This document shows positions 1 through 8,536 of a stretch of 64,000 nucleotides of DNA, piece by piece. Under the pieces are notes generated by a model, which saw only the letters and a list, made by a program, of their open reading frames with translations, did not search any database and was not told the origin of the DNA. Source of the stretch: Streptomyces sp. WMMC500. GTDB lineage: Bacteria > Actinomycetota > Actinomycetes > Streptomycetales > Streptomycetaceae. The position numbers were made by a program, and so were the translations under genes. Location of the stretch: positions 6,397,001-6,461,000 of the forward strand of contig NZ_CP114905.1 in the NCBI RefSeq assembly GCF_027497195.1, in the 5' to 3' direction. Numbering within the stretch: position 1 is the stretch's first letter; every line of letters begins with the position of its first letter.

Positions 1-447
1 GCCGCCCGGCGCATCCCGACCTTCGCCGGCATCAAGTACGCGGACAACGACCTGGCCGACTTCCAGCGCTGTCTGGAACGGGCCGGGGACACGTACGAGA
101 TGTACTTCGGCAGCGCCCGGCTGCTACTGGCCGCCGCCGGGGTCGGGGCGCGCGCCGCGATCGGCTCCGCGTACAACTTCGCCGCCCCCGTCTACCTGCG
201 GCTCATCCGCCACCTCGAACGCGGCGAGACCGACCGGGCGCGCGCCTGCCAACTCCTCGCCCAGGCCGCCATCGACGCTGCCTCCCGGCACGCCGGCGAG
301 CTGCCGGGCTTCAAGGCGGCGACCCGCCTCGCGGGCGTGGACTGCGGTCCGTGCCGGGAGCCGCTGGGCACCCTCGACGACGCCCAGCTCGCCGCCCTGC
401 GCGCCGACTTCGACCGCATCGGCTTCCCGGACGGGCGGCCCGCGTGA
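1..447 (+). CDS. N-acetylneuraminate lyase / DapA-family aldolase (3' part only)
   Basis: This is the C-terminal half of a (beta/alpha)8 class I aldolase; its start lies before the window. The segment PTFAGIKYADNDLADFQRC carries the Schiff-base lysine at the codon at 34-36. It resembles the equivalent part of vertebrate and bacterial sialic acid lyases (pattern G-x-K-x-x-x-x-D-L-x-D-F) more than lysine-biosynthetic DapA, which is my inference from memory of the family. The later motif GSAYNFAAP also fits the lyase branch. The expected reaction is cleavage of sialic acid to pyruvate and an N-acyl hexosamine in the cytoplasm. The stop overlaps the GTG start of the sulfatase (GTGA), so the two genes are translationally coupled, and a sialidase follows, which supports a sialic-acid role. 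Another 2-keto-3-deoxy aldolase specificity is possible. Confidence 0.75.
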   Translation, partial: AARRIPTFAGIKYADNDLADFQRCLERAGDTYEMYFGSARLLLAAAGVGARAAIGSAYNFAAPVYLRLIRHLERGETDRARACQLLAQAAIDAASRHAGELPGFKAATRLAGVDCGPCREPLGTLDDAQLAALRADFDRIGFPDGRPA

Positions 448-2045
448 CCGCGCCGCCCCCCGCGCCGCAAACCTCGCCGCCAGGGCGCTGTGCCGGCGGC
501 AGGCCCAACGTGCTGGTCATCCAGGCCGACCAGTACCGCTGGGACTGTCTCGGCGCCGCCGGTCACCCCGACGTCCGCACCCCCGCCCTCGACCGGCTCG
601 CCGCCGACGGGGTCCGGCACACCGAGGCGTACTGCCCGTACCCCGTCTGCACCCCCTCCCGCTACGCCCTCCTCAGCGGCCTCTACGCCCACCAGCACGG
701 CGCCTGGACGAACCACAGCACCCTCGACACCGCCCTCGGCACCTTCCCCCGCGCCCTGCGCCGCGCCGGCTACCGCACCGCCGCCGTCGGCAAGATGCAC
801 TTCACCCCGACCTACCTCGACGTCGGCTACGACCGCCTGCACCTCGCCGAGCAGCACGGCCCCGGCCGCTACGACGACGACTACCACCGCGAGCTGCGCG
901 CCGCCGGCCTCGCCGACGTCGTCGACCTCCTCGACCAGGAACTCGCGCTCCGCCCCCAGGCGCCGCCGGGCTACCGGGCCACGTACGGCACCGGCCGCTC
1001 CGACCTTCCCGAGGAGTGGCACTCCACCACCTGGATCGGCGAGCGCGCCCTGCGCGAGCTTGAGGAGTGGGACGACGGCGGCGGGCAGCTTCTGCACGTC
1101 TCGTTCGTCAAACCCCACCACCCCTTCGATCCGCCCGCACCCTGGGACACGCTCCACGACCCGGCCGCGCTCACGCTCCCGCCGGGCTGGACCCCCGCGA
1201 TCCCCGACGCCGATCTGCCGCACGCGCGCGCGTACTTCGACTACGGCCCGCTGACCGAGCCCGTGCTGCGCACCGTCCTCGCGCACTACTACGGCGCCAT
1301 CGCCCAGCTCGACCACCACGTCGGCCGGCTGCTGGGCGCGCTGCGCCGGCGCGGGCTCTACGACGACACCCTCGTGCTGTTCACCTCCGACCACGGCGAG
1401 TACCTGGGCTTCCACCACCTGCTGCTCAAGGACGGCCCGATGTACGACCCGCTGGTGCGGGTGCCGCTGCTGGTCAAGTACCCGGCCGCGGCCCGCGGCG
1501 GCGACCGGCGCGGGGAGGTGAGCGCCACCCCGGCCTCGCTGGTCGACGTGGCCCCCACGGTGCTCGCCGCCTGCGGCGCCGCCGGACCCGGCGACCTGCC
1601 GGGGCGCGACCTCGCGGGGCCGGGCGCGGGGCCCCGGTACGTCTTCGCCGAGGACCGCCGGCGCGGCCGGGTGCTCATGGCCCGCTCCCGTACGCACAAG
1701 CTGCTGCTGGCCGCCGATCCGGCGGAGGACGCGCTGTACGACCTGGCGTCCGATCCGTACGAGCTCACCGACCGGCTCGCCGACCCCGCCTGCGCGGACG
1801 CCGCCGCCGAGCTGCGCGAGGCGCTGTGGCGCTGGGCGGTGTTCGACACCCCGGTGCCGGCGCGCCTCGACGAGAACGCCCCCCGCGTCGCCGGTGCCCC
1901 GGGCCCCGCCGCGGCGACCGGCGGCGATCCGCGCGCCGCACCCCGCGCGCACGACGCGGCGGCCGTCCGCCGCGCCCTCGACGCCGGCGGCCCCGCCGCC
2001 TGGGCCCCCTCCCGCTCCGCCTCCTCCGGTGACACCCACCCCTGA
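444..2045 (+). CDS. Sulfatase (formylglycine-dependent arylsulfatase family)
   Basis: This is a hydrolase of sulfate esters, 533 aa from GTG 444. I chose that start because it overlaps the upstream stop as GTGA; the longer open frame back to 351 would run inside the aldolase gene. The N-terminal metal-binding segment NVLVIQADQ is followed by the sulfatase signature Cys69-Thr-Pro-Ser-Arg73, in which Cys69 would be converted to formylglycine, so a formylglycine-generating enzyme must exist elsewhere. A second metal-site motif, FTSDHGEYLG, lies in the C-terminal half. I see no signal peptide, so it probably acts in the cytoplasm on imported sugars. Its place between a sialic-acid-type lyase and a sialidase suggests desulfation of glycan-derived sugars; the exact substrate cannot be read from the sequence. 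The C-terminal 60 residues are Ala/Pro-rich and look like a disordered tail. Confidence 0.9.
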   Translation: MTAPPPAPQTSPPGRCAGGRPNVLVIQADQYRWDCLGAAGHPDVRTPALDRLAADGVRHTEAYCPYPVCTPSRYALLSGLYAHQHGAWTNHSTLDTALGTFPRALRRAGYRTAAVGKMHFTPTYLDVGYDRLHLAEQHGPGRYDDDYHRELRAAGLADVVDLLDQELALRPQAPPGYRATYGTGRSDLPEEWHSTTWIGERALRELEEWDDGGGQLLHVSFVKPHHPFDPPAPWDTLHDPAALTLPPGWTPAIPDADLPHARAYFDYGPLTEPVLRTVLAHYYGAIAQLDHHVGRLLGALRRRGLYDDTLVLFTSDHGEYLGFHHLLLKDGPMYDPLVRVPLLVKYPAAARGGDRRGEVSATPASLVDVAPTVLAACGAAGPGDLPGRDLAGPGAGPRYVFAEDRRRGRVLMARSRTHKLLLAADPAEDALYDLASDPYELTDRLADPACADAAAELREALWRWAVFDTPVPARLDENAPRVAGAPGPAAATGGDPRAAPRAHDAAAVRRALDAGGPAAWAPSRSASSGDTHP

Positions 2046-2055
2046 AGGGAGCACC

Positions 2056-4014
2056 ATGTCCGCACCGCCCCGCCCGTCCGCCCCCCAACCCCGCCGCGGC
2101 CGGGGGCCGTTCCGCGCCGCCGGGCCCGCCGCCTGCGCCCTGCTGCTGGCCGGTGCCGTCCCCGCCGCCGCCCTGCCCGCGGCGCAGGCACCGGACGCCG
2201 CCGCCGGATCCGGGTCCCGGCCCACGGCGCGCATCGCGTACTCCACCGTCTTCGAGCGCGGTGAGGACGGCTACCACTCCTTCCGCATCCCCGCCGTCGT
2301 CGAGGCCGCCGACGGCACGCTCCTCGCCTTCGCCGAGGGCCGGGTGGCCGGCGCGGGCGACGACGGCGACATCGACCTCGTGCTCAAGCGGTCCCCGGAC
2401 GGCGGCCGTACGTGGGGCGAGCTGGACGTCGTGGCCGACGACGGCGGCAACAAGTTCGGCAACCCCGTGCCGGTCGTGGACCGCGCCACCGGCCGCGTCC
2501 TGCTCAACACCACCCGCACCGGCGGCGGCGTCTCCGGCCAGGACGTCATCTGCGGCCGGGCGACGGCCGAGGAGACCCGGCGCTCGTTCGTCCAGCACAG
2601 CGACGACCACGGCGCCACCTGGTCCGACCCGCGGGAGATCACCGCCGACGTCAAGCGGCCCGAGTGGCGGCACTTCGTCGGCGGGCCCGGCCACGGCACC
2701 CAGCTCACCCGCGGCGCGCACGCCGGCCGCCTCGTCATCCCCGGCAACCACTCCCGCGCCCCCGAACCCGGCGGCGCCTGCCCCGACGACCGCCTCTTCG
2801 GCGGCCACGCCCTCTACAGCGACGACGGGGGTGGCACCTGGCACCTCGGCGGCGTCGACGAGGTCACCGACGGCACCGTCATCCCCAACGAGACCTCCGC
2901 CACCGAACTCTCCGACGGCACCGTCTACTTCAACACCCGCGACCAGCACGGCAGCAGCCCCGGCGCGCGCGCCGCCACCGTCAGCGGCGACGGCGGCGCC
3001 ACCTTCGACGCCCCGTACCGCGAGGTGCCCGACCTCCTCGCGCCCGTCGTCCAGGGCGCCGTGCTCACGCTCCCGGCCGCCTCCGACCCGGCCGGGCGGC
3101 TGGTGTTCTCCGCGCCCCGGCACGCCACCGCGCGCGAGAACCTCACCCTGCGCACCAGCCGCGACGACGGCGCCGCCTGGCGGGAGGGACCGCAGGTCCA
3201 CGACGGCCCGGCCGGCTACTCCGACCTCGTACCGGCCGCCGGCGGCGTCGGCGTGCTCTACGAGAACGGCGACCGCACGCCGACCGGCGACGGCCTGCTC
3301 CCGTACCACCGGCGGATCACCTACGCGCACGTGCCCGCCCGGCTGCTGAGCACCCCGCCGCCGCGGCCCTCGACCACGCCCGACGCCTCAGGACACCGCC
3401 ACCACTCCGTCGTCAGCGGCAGCCCGGAGCGGGTCCGCGGGGTCTCCGGTCGCGCCCTGGAGCTGTCCGGTGACTACGTCGAAACCCCGCTGACCGGCGA
3501 ACTCGCCTTCGACGAGGGACCGTTCACCGCCGCCGCCTGGTTCCGCAGCACCGAGCGGGAGCAGCAGCAGGCCGTGCTCTGGGCGCACTCCGAGGAGGCG
3601 GCGGACGCCAAGTGGTGGATCCGGCTGGAGCCGGACCAGAACCGCATCCGCGGCCACGTGAACACCGGCTCCCAGAACACCTTCGTCTCCGCCCCCGGCG
3701 ACTTCGCCGACGGCGAGTGGCACCACGTCGCGCTCACCCGCGACGACACGGGCATCACTCTCTACGTGGACGGCGCGCCCGCCGCCGCCTCCGGCCCGGT
3801 CGCGGGCTCGGTCTCCGCGGACGCCCGCACCGGCATCCGGGCCGGCGCGCGCGTCAACGGCATCAACAATCCGCTCGTCGGCGCCGTGGACGAGGTGTGG
3901 CTGTTCGACCGCGCCCTCGACGCCGCGCAGACCGAGCGGCTCGCGGCGGACAACCGCCCGCCGCGGGGCGCGGCCGTGCTGCACCTGCCGCTGGAGACGG
4001 TCCGCCGCGGCTAG
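2056..4014 (+). CDS. Secreted exo-alpha-sialidase (GH33) with C-terminal LamG domain
   Basis: Predicted to release terminal sialic acids from glycoconjugates outside the cell. The 652-aa protein starts at ATG 2056, 5 nt after the ribosome-binding site GAAGGGA (2044-2050). Residues 1-50 form a signal peptide with an Arg-rich N-terminus and an Ala/Leu core. The FRIP motif (Arg77, first of the sialidase arginine triad) is followed by several Asp-boxes of the type S-x-D-x-G-x-T-W: SPDGGRTW, SDDHGATW, SDDGGGTW and SGDGGATF. The segment NETSATELSDGTVYFNTR matches the conserved glutamate/arginine region. From about residue 440 to 645 there is a concanavalin-like LamG domain (GPFTAAAWFRS, GEWHHVALTRD, LYVDG), a common carbohydrate-binding addition. 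It lies 10 bp after the sulfatase, so the two are probably co-transcribed with the upstream lyase. Confidence 0.92.
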   Translation: MSAPPRPSAPQPRRGRGPFRAAGPAACALLLAGAVPAAALPAAQAPDAAAGSGSRPTARIAYSTVFERGEDGYHSFRIPAVVEAADGTLLAFAEGRVAGAGDDGDIDLVLKRSPDGGRTWGELDVVADDGGNKFGNPVPVVDRATGRVLLNTTRTGGGVSGQDVICGRATAEETRRSFVQHSDDHGATWSDPREITADVKRPEWRHFVGGPGHGTQLTRGAHAGRLVIPGNHSRAPEPGGACPDDRLFGGHALYSDDGGGTWHLGGVDEVTDGTVIPNETSATELSDGTVYFNTRDQHGSSPGARAATVSGDGGATFDAPYREVPDLLAPVVQGAVLTLPAASDPAGRLVFSAPRHATARENLTLRTSRDDGAAWREGPQVHDGPAGYSDLVPAAGGVGVLYENGDRTPTGDGLLPYHRRITYAHVPARLLSTPPPRPSTTPDASGHRHHSVVSGSPERVRGVSGRALELSGDYVETPLTGELAFDEGPFTAAAWFRSTEREQQQAVLWAHSEEAADAKWWIRLEPDQNRIRGHVNTGSQNTFVSAPGDFADGEWHHVALTRDDTGITLYVDGAPAAASGPVAGSVSADARTGIRAGARVNGINNPLVGAVDEVWLFDRALDAAQTERLAADNRPPRGAAVLHLPLETVRRG

Positions 4015-4015
4015 C

Positions 4016-4031
4016 GCCCCGCGCGCGGGGC
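4016..4031. terminator. GC palindrome after sialidase gene
   Basis: A perfect 16-bp palindrome (GCCCCGCG / CGCGGGGC) begins two bases after the sialidase stop. A second, weaker hairpin with G-T pairs follows at about 4045-4080. There is no T-run, which is common for Streptomyces terminators. Confidence 0.4.
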
Positions 4032-4238
4032 CCGTCTTCCGCCCCCTCGGCTCGCACGGAAAAAGCGAGTCGGGAGGGGGGTACGGGCCCCAGCTCTTGC
4101 GTTTTCCGGGGCCCGTTACAGTGAAATCGCCCGTTGCGGGTACTGTGACGTATGGCACGAAAGCGTGTCGCCACGACTGCCGGGCCCGTGATCGGGTAGC
4201 GGCGGGCGTGACCAGCCGTCGACCGAGGAGGACCCGCG

Positions 4239-4460
4239 GTGGCCGCTCCCGCTCCGTACGAAGTCAGCCACGCCCTGCACCTCAAACCCGTCGAGGGCGC
4301 CGACCCCGACTACGGCCTGGCCGGTGCCTGCTCCTGCGCCGAGCTGCCGCTGACCAGCGAACCCCCGCTGGCCGCGGGCACCCCGCTGACCAGCGAGCCG
4401 CCGCTCGCCGCCGACGACAACCTCATCAGCGAGCCGTTGCCGCCCGTTCACTTCACGTGA
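4239..4460 (+). CDS. Small protein with threefold SEPxxxA-type repeat, unknown function
   Basis: A 73-aa frame starts at GTG 4239, 6-7 nt after a strong ribosome-binding site GAGGAG (4225-4230), which argues that it is translated. The first 30 residues are mixed and contain a Cys-Ser-Cys pair. The rest is a repeat: LTSEPPLAAG, LTSEPPLAADD, LISEPLPP. There is no signal peptide, membrane segment or domain I recognise. The layout of a leader-like start plus a repetitive C-terminus resembles some secreted or modified peptides, but no modification enzyme or dedicated exporter is adjacent, so I do not call it a peptide natural-product precursor. It sits between the sialidase and malQ, with a 225-bp gap upstream that could hold its promoter (a TACAGT hexamer lies at 4117-4122). 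Confidence 0.55.
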   Translation: MAAPAPYEVSHALHLKPVEGADPDYGLAGACSCAELPLTSEPPLAAGTPLTSEPPLAADDNLISEPLPPVHFT

Positions 4461-4467
4461 CGGCCTG

Positions 4468-4496
4468 CTGACGGCGCGCGGCAGCCGCAGTACGAT
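4468..4496 (+). promoter_or_regulatory. Predicted vegetative promoter for malQ
   Basis: A -35-like CTGACG (4468-4473) and a -10-like TACGAT (4491-4496) are separated by 17 bp, the usual spacing for the main actinomycete sigma factor. Transcription would start about 95 nt before the malQ start. Confidence 0.5.
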
Positions 4497-4595
4497 CAGC
4501 CTGCCGGCTCACCCCGGCGGCGACCCTCCGGGGCCCGCGACCTGTTACGTGGGTGAGTCCGGAGCCGATGACGTCGCATACCACCTGGGGGTGGC

Positions 4596-6833
4596 ATGTC
4601 TCTGGCGCGGTTAGCTGCGCTGCACGGAGTCGCGGTCAGTCACGAACACACACCGGGCCGCGCCCTCCCCGTCCCCGAGGACACTCTCGTCGCCGTCCTC
4701 GCCGCACTCGGCGTGGACGCCTCGGGGCCCACCGCCGTCGCGGAAGCGCTCGCGGCGTACGAGAAGGCCGAGCGGGACCGCCTCCTGCCCGCGGCCGTCG
4801 TGCCACCCGCCGGCACCCGCCTCGACCTCGACCCGCTGCCCGACGGCACCGAGACCGCGCTGACCGGTGAGGACGGCGACGCGCTCGACCCGCGCGCCCC
4901 GCTCCCCCTCGGCGTGCACACCCTCACCGCCACCGCCCCCGACGGGCGCACCGGCCGGGCCACCGTCATCGCCGCTCCCACGCGCGTGCCGCAGCCGCGG
5001 CGGCGCGGCGCGGGGCTCGCGCTCCCGCTGCCCGCGCTGCTGTCCGGCCGCTCCTGGGGCATGGGCGACCTCGGCGACCTCGCCGAGCTGGCGGCCTGGT
5101 CCGCGCGCACCCACGGCATGGACTTCGTGCAACTGGCGCCGCTGCACGCCGCCGTGCCCGGCGCCGCGGGGCGGCCCGCGGACCCGTCCCCGTACCGGCC
5201 CTCCTCGCGGCGCTTCGCCGACCCCGTGCACCTGCGGATCGAGGACATACCGGAGTACCGCTACCTCGCCCCCGCCGACCGCGCCCAGGCCGACGAACTC
5301 GCCGGCCGCGCCGCCGCGCTGCGCGAGAAGGTACGCGCCAAGGGCGGGCTCATCGACCGCGACGAGGTGTGGCGGCTCAAGCGCGCCGCGCTGGAACTGC
5401 TGCGCCGCGTCGAGCTGACGCCCGGCCGGCGCGTCGCGTACCACCACTTCCTCGCCGAACAGGGCCAGCCGCTCGACGACTACGCCGCCTGGTGCGCGCT
5501 GGCCGAGATCCACGGCCCCGACTGGCGCTCCTGGCCCGGCGGCCTCGCCGACCCGCGCTCCACCGCCACCACCCGGGCCCGGCACGACCTGCTCGACCGC
5601 ATCGACTTCCACTGCCGGCTCGCCTGGCTCACCGACAACCAGCTCTGGCGCGCCCAGCGGATCGCCCGGGACGCGGGCATGGCCGTCGGCGTCGTGCACG
5701 ACCTGGCGGCCGGCGTGCACCCCTCGGGCGCCGACGCCTGGGCGGAGCAGTCCGTCCTCGCCGCCGGCTGCACCGCCGGCGACCCGCCGGACGCCCGCGA
5801 CCCCCGCGGTACGGACCGGGGCGTGCCGCCGTGGCGGCCCGACAAGCTGGCGGCCGCGGGCTACGGCCCGTACCGCTCGGTGCTGCGCGCCGCGCTGCGG
5901 CGGGCGGGGGCGCTGCGCATCGGGCACGTGAGCGGGCTGTTCCGGCAGTGGTGGGTGCCGGCGGGCCGGGCGCCGGCGGAGGGCACGTACGTCGCGTACG
6001 ACGCGGCGGCGATGCTCGGCGTGCTGGCGCTGGAGGCGCACCGGGCGGGCACGCCGGTGATCGGCGAGGACCCGGGCGGCGACCCGGCCGACGGCGGCGT
6101 ACGGGACGCGCTGGCGGTGCGCGGCGTGCTGGGCACGTCTGTGTTGTGGACGCAGCGGACCCAGCGCGAGGCGGCGCCGGAGACCGTCGCGGGCGTTCCG
6201 TGCCCGCGGCCGCCGGAGGTCTGGCGGGCCGACGCGCTGGCCGCGGTCACCGGCCCCGACCTGCCGCCCACCGCGGCCCGGATCAGCGGCGCACACCTGG
6301 CGCTCCGCCACGAACTCGGCCTCCTCGACGCCCCGCTGCCCGCCGCCCGCGTCGCCGACGCGGTCGAGGTCGGCACGTGGCTCGACCTGCTCGAACGGCT
6401 CCGGCTGCTGCCCGGCGGACGGGCCGACGAGGCGTCCGTCATCACCGGCCTGTACCGCCTCCTCGCCCGCAGCCCCGCGCGGCTCGTCGCCGTCTGGCTG
6501 CCGGACGCGGCCGGCGACCGCCGGCCGCAGCACGTGCCGGGCGCGGGCGCGGAGTACCCCGGCTGGAAGCTGCCGGTCGCCGATCCGGACGGCCGCACGC
6601 TGCTCTTCGAGGAACTGGCCGACGCGCCGCGCACGCACCGGTTGCTGGCGGAGGTGGTGCGCGAACTCGGCGGCGGGGACGACGCGGACCCGGACGCTCC
6701 CGACGGAGAGCAGTCCGGCGGCGAGCAGTCCGGTGAGCGGGAGTCCGGCGGCGAGGAGTCCGGTGGGGAGGACTCGCGCGCGGAGACCCGCGCCGCCTCC
6801 GGGCGTACGAGCGGGGAGGCGCCCCGTGCGTAG
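4596..6833 (+). CDS. malQ: 4-alpha-glucanotransferase (GH77), active site apparently altered
   Basis: A MalQ-family protein of 745 aa from ATG 4596, with a G-rich ribosome-binding site at 4586-4593. The N-terminal extension, the motif SGRSWGMGDLGDL and the motif VHDLAAGVHPSGADAW are typical of actinobacterial MalQ, which disproportionates malto-oligosaccharides in glycogen and maltose metabolism. Two family motifs deviate. The segment that normally reads R-I/V-D-H, with the nucleophile aspartate, is RIGH at residues 441-444 (Gly443, codon ggg). The normal T-H-D-L-P is TGPDLP, so the histidine is Pro554 while Asp555 remains. The acid/base region GED (Glu491) is intact. If read correctly, the enzyme has lost its nucleophile. 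The C-terminus carries an EQSGG-type repeat. The gene overlaps the downstream fucosidase start by 8 bp. Confidence 0.88.
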   Translation: MSLARLAALHGVAVSHEHTPGRALPVPEDTLVAVLAALGVDASGPTAVAEALAAYEKAERDRLLPAAVVPPAGTRLDLDPLPDGTETALTGEDGDALDPRAPLPLGVHTLTATAPDGRTGRATVIAAPTRVPQPRRRGAGLALPLPALLSGRSWGMGDLGDLAELAAWSARTHGMDFVQLAPLHAAVPGAAGRPADPSPYRPSSRRFADPVHLRIEDIPEYRYLAPADRAQADELAGRAAALREKVRAKGGLIDRDEVWRLKRAALELLRRVELTPGRRVAYHHFLAEQGQPLDDYAAWCALAEIHGPDWRSWPGGLADPRSTATTRARHDLLDRIDFHCRLAWLTDNQLWRAQRIARDAGMAVGVVHDLAAGVHPSGADAWAEQSVLAAGCTAGDPPDARDPRGTDRGVPPWRPDKLAAAGYGPYRSVLRAALRRAGALRIGHVSGLFRQWWVPAGRAPAEGTYVAYDAAAMLGVLALEAHRAGTPVIGEDPGGDPADGGVRDALAVRGVLGTSVLWTQRTQREAAPETVAGVPCPRPPEVWRADALAAVTGPDLPPTAARISGAHLALRHELGLLDAPLPAARVADAVEVGTWLDLLERLRLLPGGRADEASVITGLYRLLARSPARLVAVWLPDAAGDRRPQHVPGAGAEYPGWKLPVADPDGRTLLFEELADAPRTHRLLAEVVRELGGGDDADPDAPDGEQSGGEQSGERESGGEESGGEDSRAETRAASGRTSGEAPRA
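6708..6776 (+). repeat. Degenerate 12-15 bp tandem repeat at the malQ 3' end
   Basis: About five imperfect units coding for E-(Q/E)-S-G-G form an acidic, disordered tail on MalQ just before the overlap with the next gene. The length is probably variable between strains. Confidence 0.7.
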
Positions 6834-8481
6834 AGGCGCCCGTTCCGTCGGCACGGGAGCCGCGGCCGTCGCCCTCACCGCCACCGCCCTGCTGCCGGCC
6901 GCCGGCGAGACCGCGTCCGCCGCCGACGAGTGCACCCGGCCGGTCGAGCCCGCCTCCCTGATGGCCGTCGAGGACTGCGACAGCCCGGAGCGCATCCTCG
7001 CCAAGGCCGCCCACATCGTGCCCACCCGCGGCCAGCTCGCCTGGCAGCGGCGCGAGGTGACCGCCTTCACCCACTTCGGCATGAACACCCTCACCGACCG
7101 CGAGTGGGGCTCGGGCGCGGAGGACCCGGCGCTCTTCGACCCGGGCCGCGTCGACGTCGCCCAGTGGATGCGTACGTACCGGGCGATGGGCGCCGAGATG
7201 GCCATGCTCACCGCCAAGCACCACGACGGCTTCAACCTCTACCCGACGCGCTACTCCGACCACTCCGTGGCCGCCAGCCCGCACAGCCGCGACCTCCTCG
7301 GCACGTACGTCAGGGAGGCCCGCAAGGCGGGCCTCGGCGTGGGCGTCTACCTCTCCCCGTCCGACGGCTCGGAGCTGCCGCACGCCTGGCACGCCGGCTG
7401 GCTGGACCGGCTGCGCGCGAAGCAGGAGGCGGGCGAGCCGCTGACGAGCGTCGAGCGCACCGCGCTCGCCGACGGCGGCCCGCCCTCGGGCCACGGCCGC
7501 TACGGCAACGGCAGCCCGGTGCGCACGCACACCATCCCCACCCTCGTCGAGGGCGACGACCGCGCCGACGACGTCGCCGCCGGGCGGCTGCCCACGTTCA
7601 CGGTGCGCGCGAACGACTACGACGCCTACTACCTGAACCAGGTCTACGAGCTGTTCACCGAGTACGGCCCCATCGACGAGCTGTGGCTCGACGGCGCCAA
7701 CCCGTGGCGGGACGCGGGCATCGCGCAGGAGTACGGCTTCCGGCAGTGGTACGAGCTGATCCACGCGCTCTCCCCGGACACCGTCGTCTTCCAGGGCCCG
7801 CTGGGCATCCGCTGGGTCGGCAACGAGCGCGGCGTCGCCCGCGAGACCGAGTGGAGCGTCACCCCGCACACCGTCGACCCCCGGTCCACGCACGGGGCGC
7901 TGCCCAGCGACTCCACCGACCCCGACATCGGCTCGCGCGACAGGCTGCTGGCCGACGGGGTGCGGTACCTCCAGTGGTATCCGGCGGAGGCCGACGTCTC
8001 CAACCGCCCCGGCTGGTTCCACCACCCCGGCGAGCGGCCGAAGACCGCGGACGAGCTGTTCGCGCTGTACGAGCAGAGCGTCGGCCGCAACGCTCCGCTG
8101 CTGCTCAACGTGCCGCCCGCGCGCGACGGCCGGATCGCCCCCGAGGACGTACGCGAACTGCGTGCCTTCGGGGACCGGGTGCGCGCGGTCTACGGCGCGG
8201 ACGTGCTCGACCGGCGCGGGCCGCAGACGTTCGACCGGGTCCGGCTGGCGGAGGACGTTCGGCACGGCCAGCGCGTCGAGCGGTTCGCGGTGGAGGCGCG
8301 GGATCCGGCGACGGGGGAGTGGCGGGAGATCGCGGCGGGCACGACGATCGGCGCGTACCGGATCCTGCCGCTGGCCGCGCCGGTGACGGCGGAGAAGCTG
8401 CGGGTGCGCGTGGACGAGGCGCGGGGCGAGCCGCGGCTGCTGCCGGTCACGGCGCATCTGAGCACCGCCGGGGGCCCGTAG
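6826..8481 (+). CDS. Secreted alpha-L-fucosidase (GH29)
   Basis: Predicted to remove alpha-L-fucose from extracellular glycans. I place the start at GTG 6826 because the ribosome-binding site GGGGAGG (6813-6819) lies 6 nt upstream and the frame then opens directly with a signal peptide (VRRGARSV, then an Ala/Leu core and a cleavage region near ASA-AD). That gives 551 aa. GH29 features are FTHFGMNT, the strong TAKHHDGFNLYPT motif and ELWLDGANPW, which contains the nucleophile aspartate. The last 100 residues look like a beta-sandwich of the F5/8 (discoidin) type. The start lies within the end of malQ, so the two genes are translationally coupled. Together with the sialidase and sulfatase it suggests attack on sulfated, sialylated and fucosylated glycans. 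Confidence 0.9.
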   Translation: MRRGARSVGTGAAAVALTATALLPAAGETASAADECTRPVEPASLMAVEDCDSPERILAKAAHIVPTRGQLAWQRREVTAFTHFGMNTLTDREWGSGAEDPALFDPGRVDVAQWMRTYRAMGAEMAMLTAKHHDGFNLYPTRYSDHSVAASPHSRDLLGTYVREARKAGLGVGVYLSPSDGSELPHAWHAGWLDRLRAKQEAGEPLTSVERTALADGGPPSGHGRYGNGSPVRTHTIPTLVEGDDRADDVAAGRLPTFTVRANDYDAYYLNQVYELFTEYGPIDELWLDGANPWRDAGIAQEYGFRQWYELIHALSPDTVVFQGPLGIRWVGNERGVARETEWSVTPHTVDPRSTHGALPSDSTDPDIGSRDRLLADGVRYLQWYPAEADVSNRPGWFHHPGERPKTADELFALYEQSVGRNAPLLLNVPPARDGRIAPEDVRELRAFGDRVRAVYGADVLDRRGPQTFDRVRLAEDVRHGQRVERFAVEARDPATGEWREIAAGTTIGAYRILPLAAPVTAEKLRVRVDEARGEPRLLPVTAHLSTAGGP

Positions 8482-8536
8482 CACCTTAGGCGACCCCGGG
8501 CGCGCGGACGGCGGCGGTGTTCGCTACGGTTTGAGC

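Noticed and set aside
192..2246. 684-codon open frame on the minus strand
   Set aside because: It lies antisense to the aldolase, sulfatase and sialidase genes, which have clear domains. Its Gly/Val/Arg-rich composition is the usual shadow in GC-rich DNA.
4239..4460. Calling the small repeat protein a peptide natural-product precursor
   Set aside because: No modification enzyme, protease or dedicated transporter is nearby; only the repeat layout suggests it.
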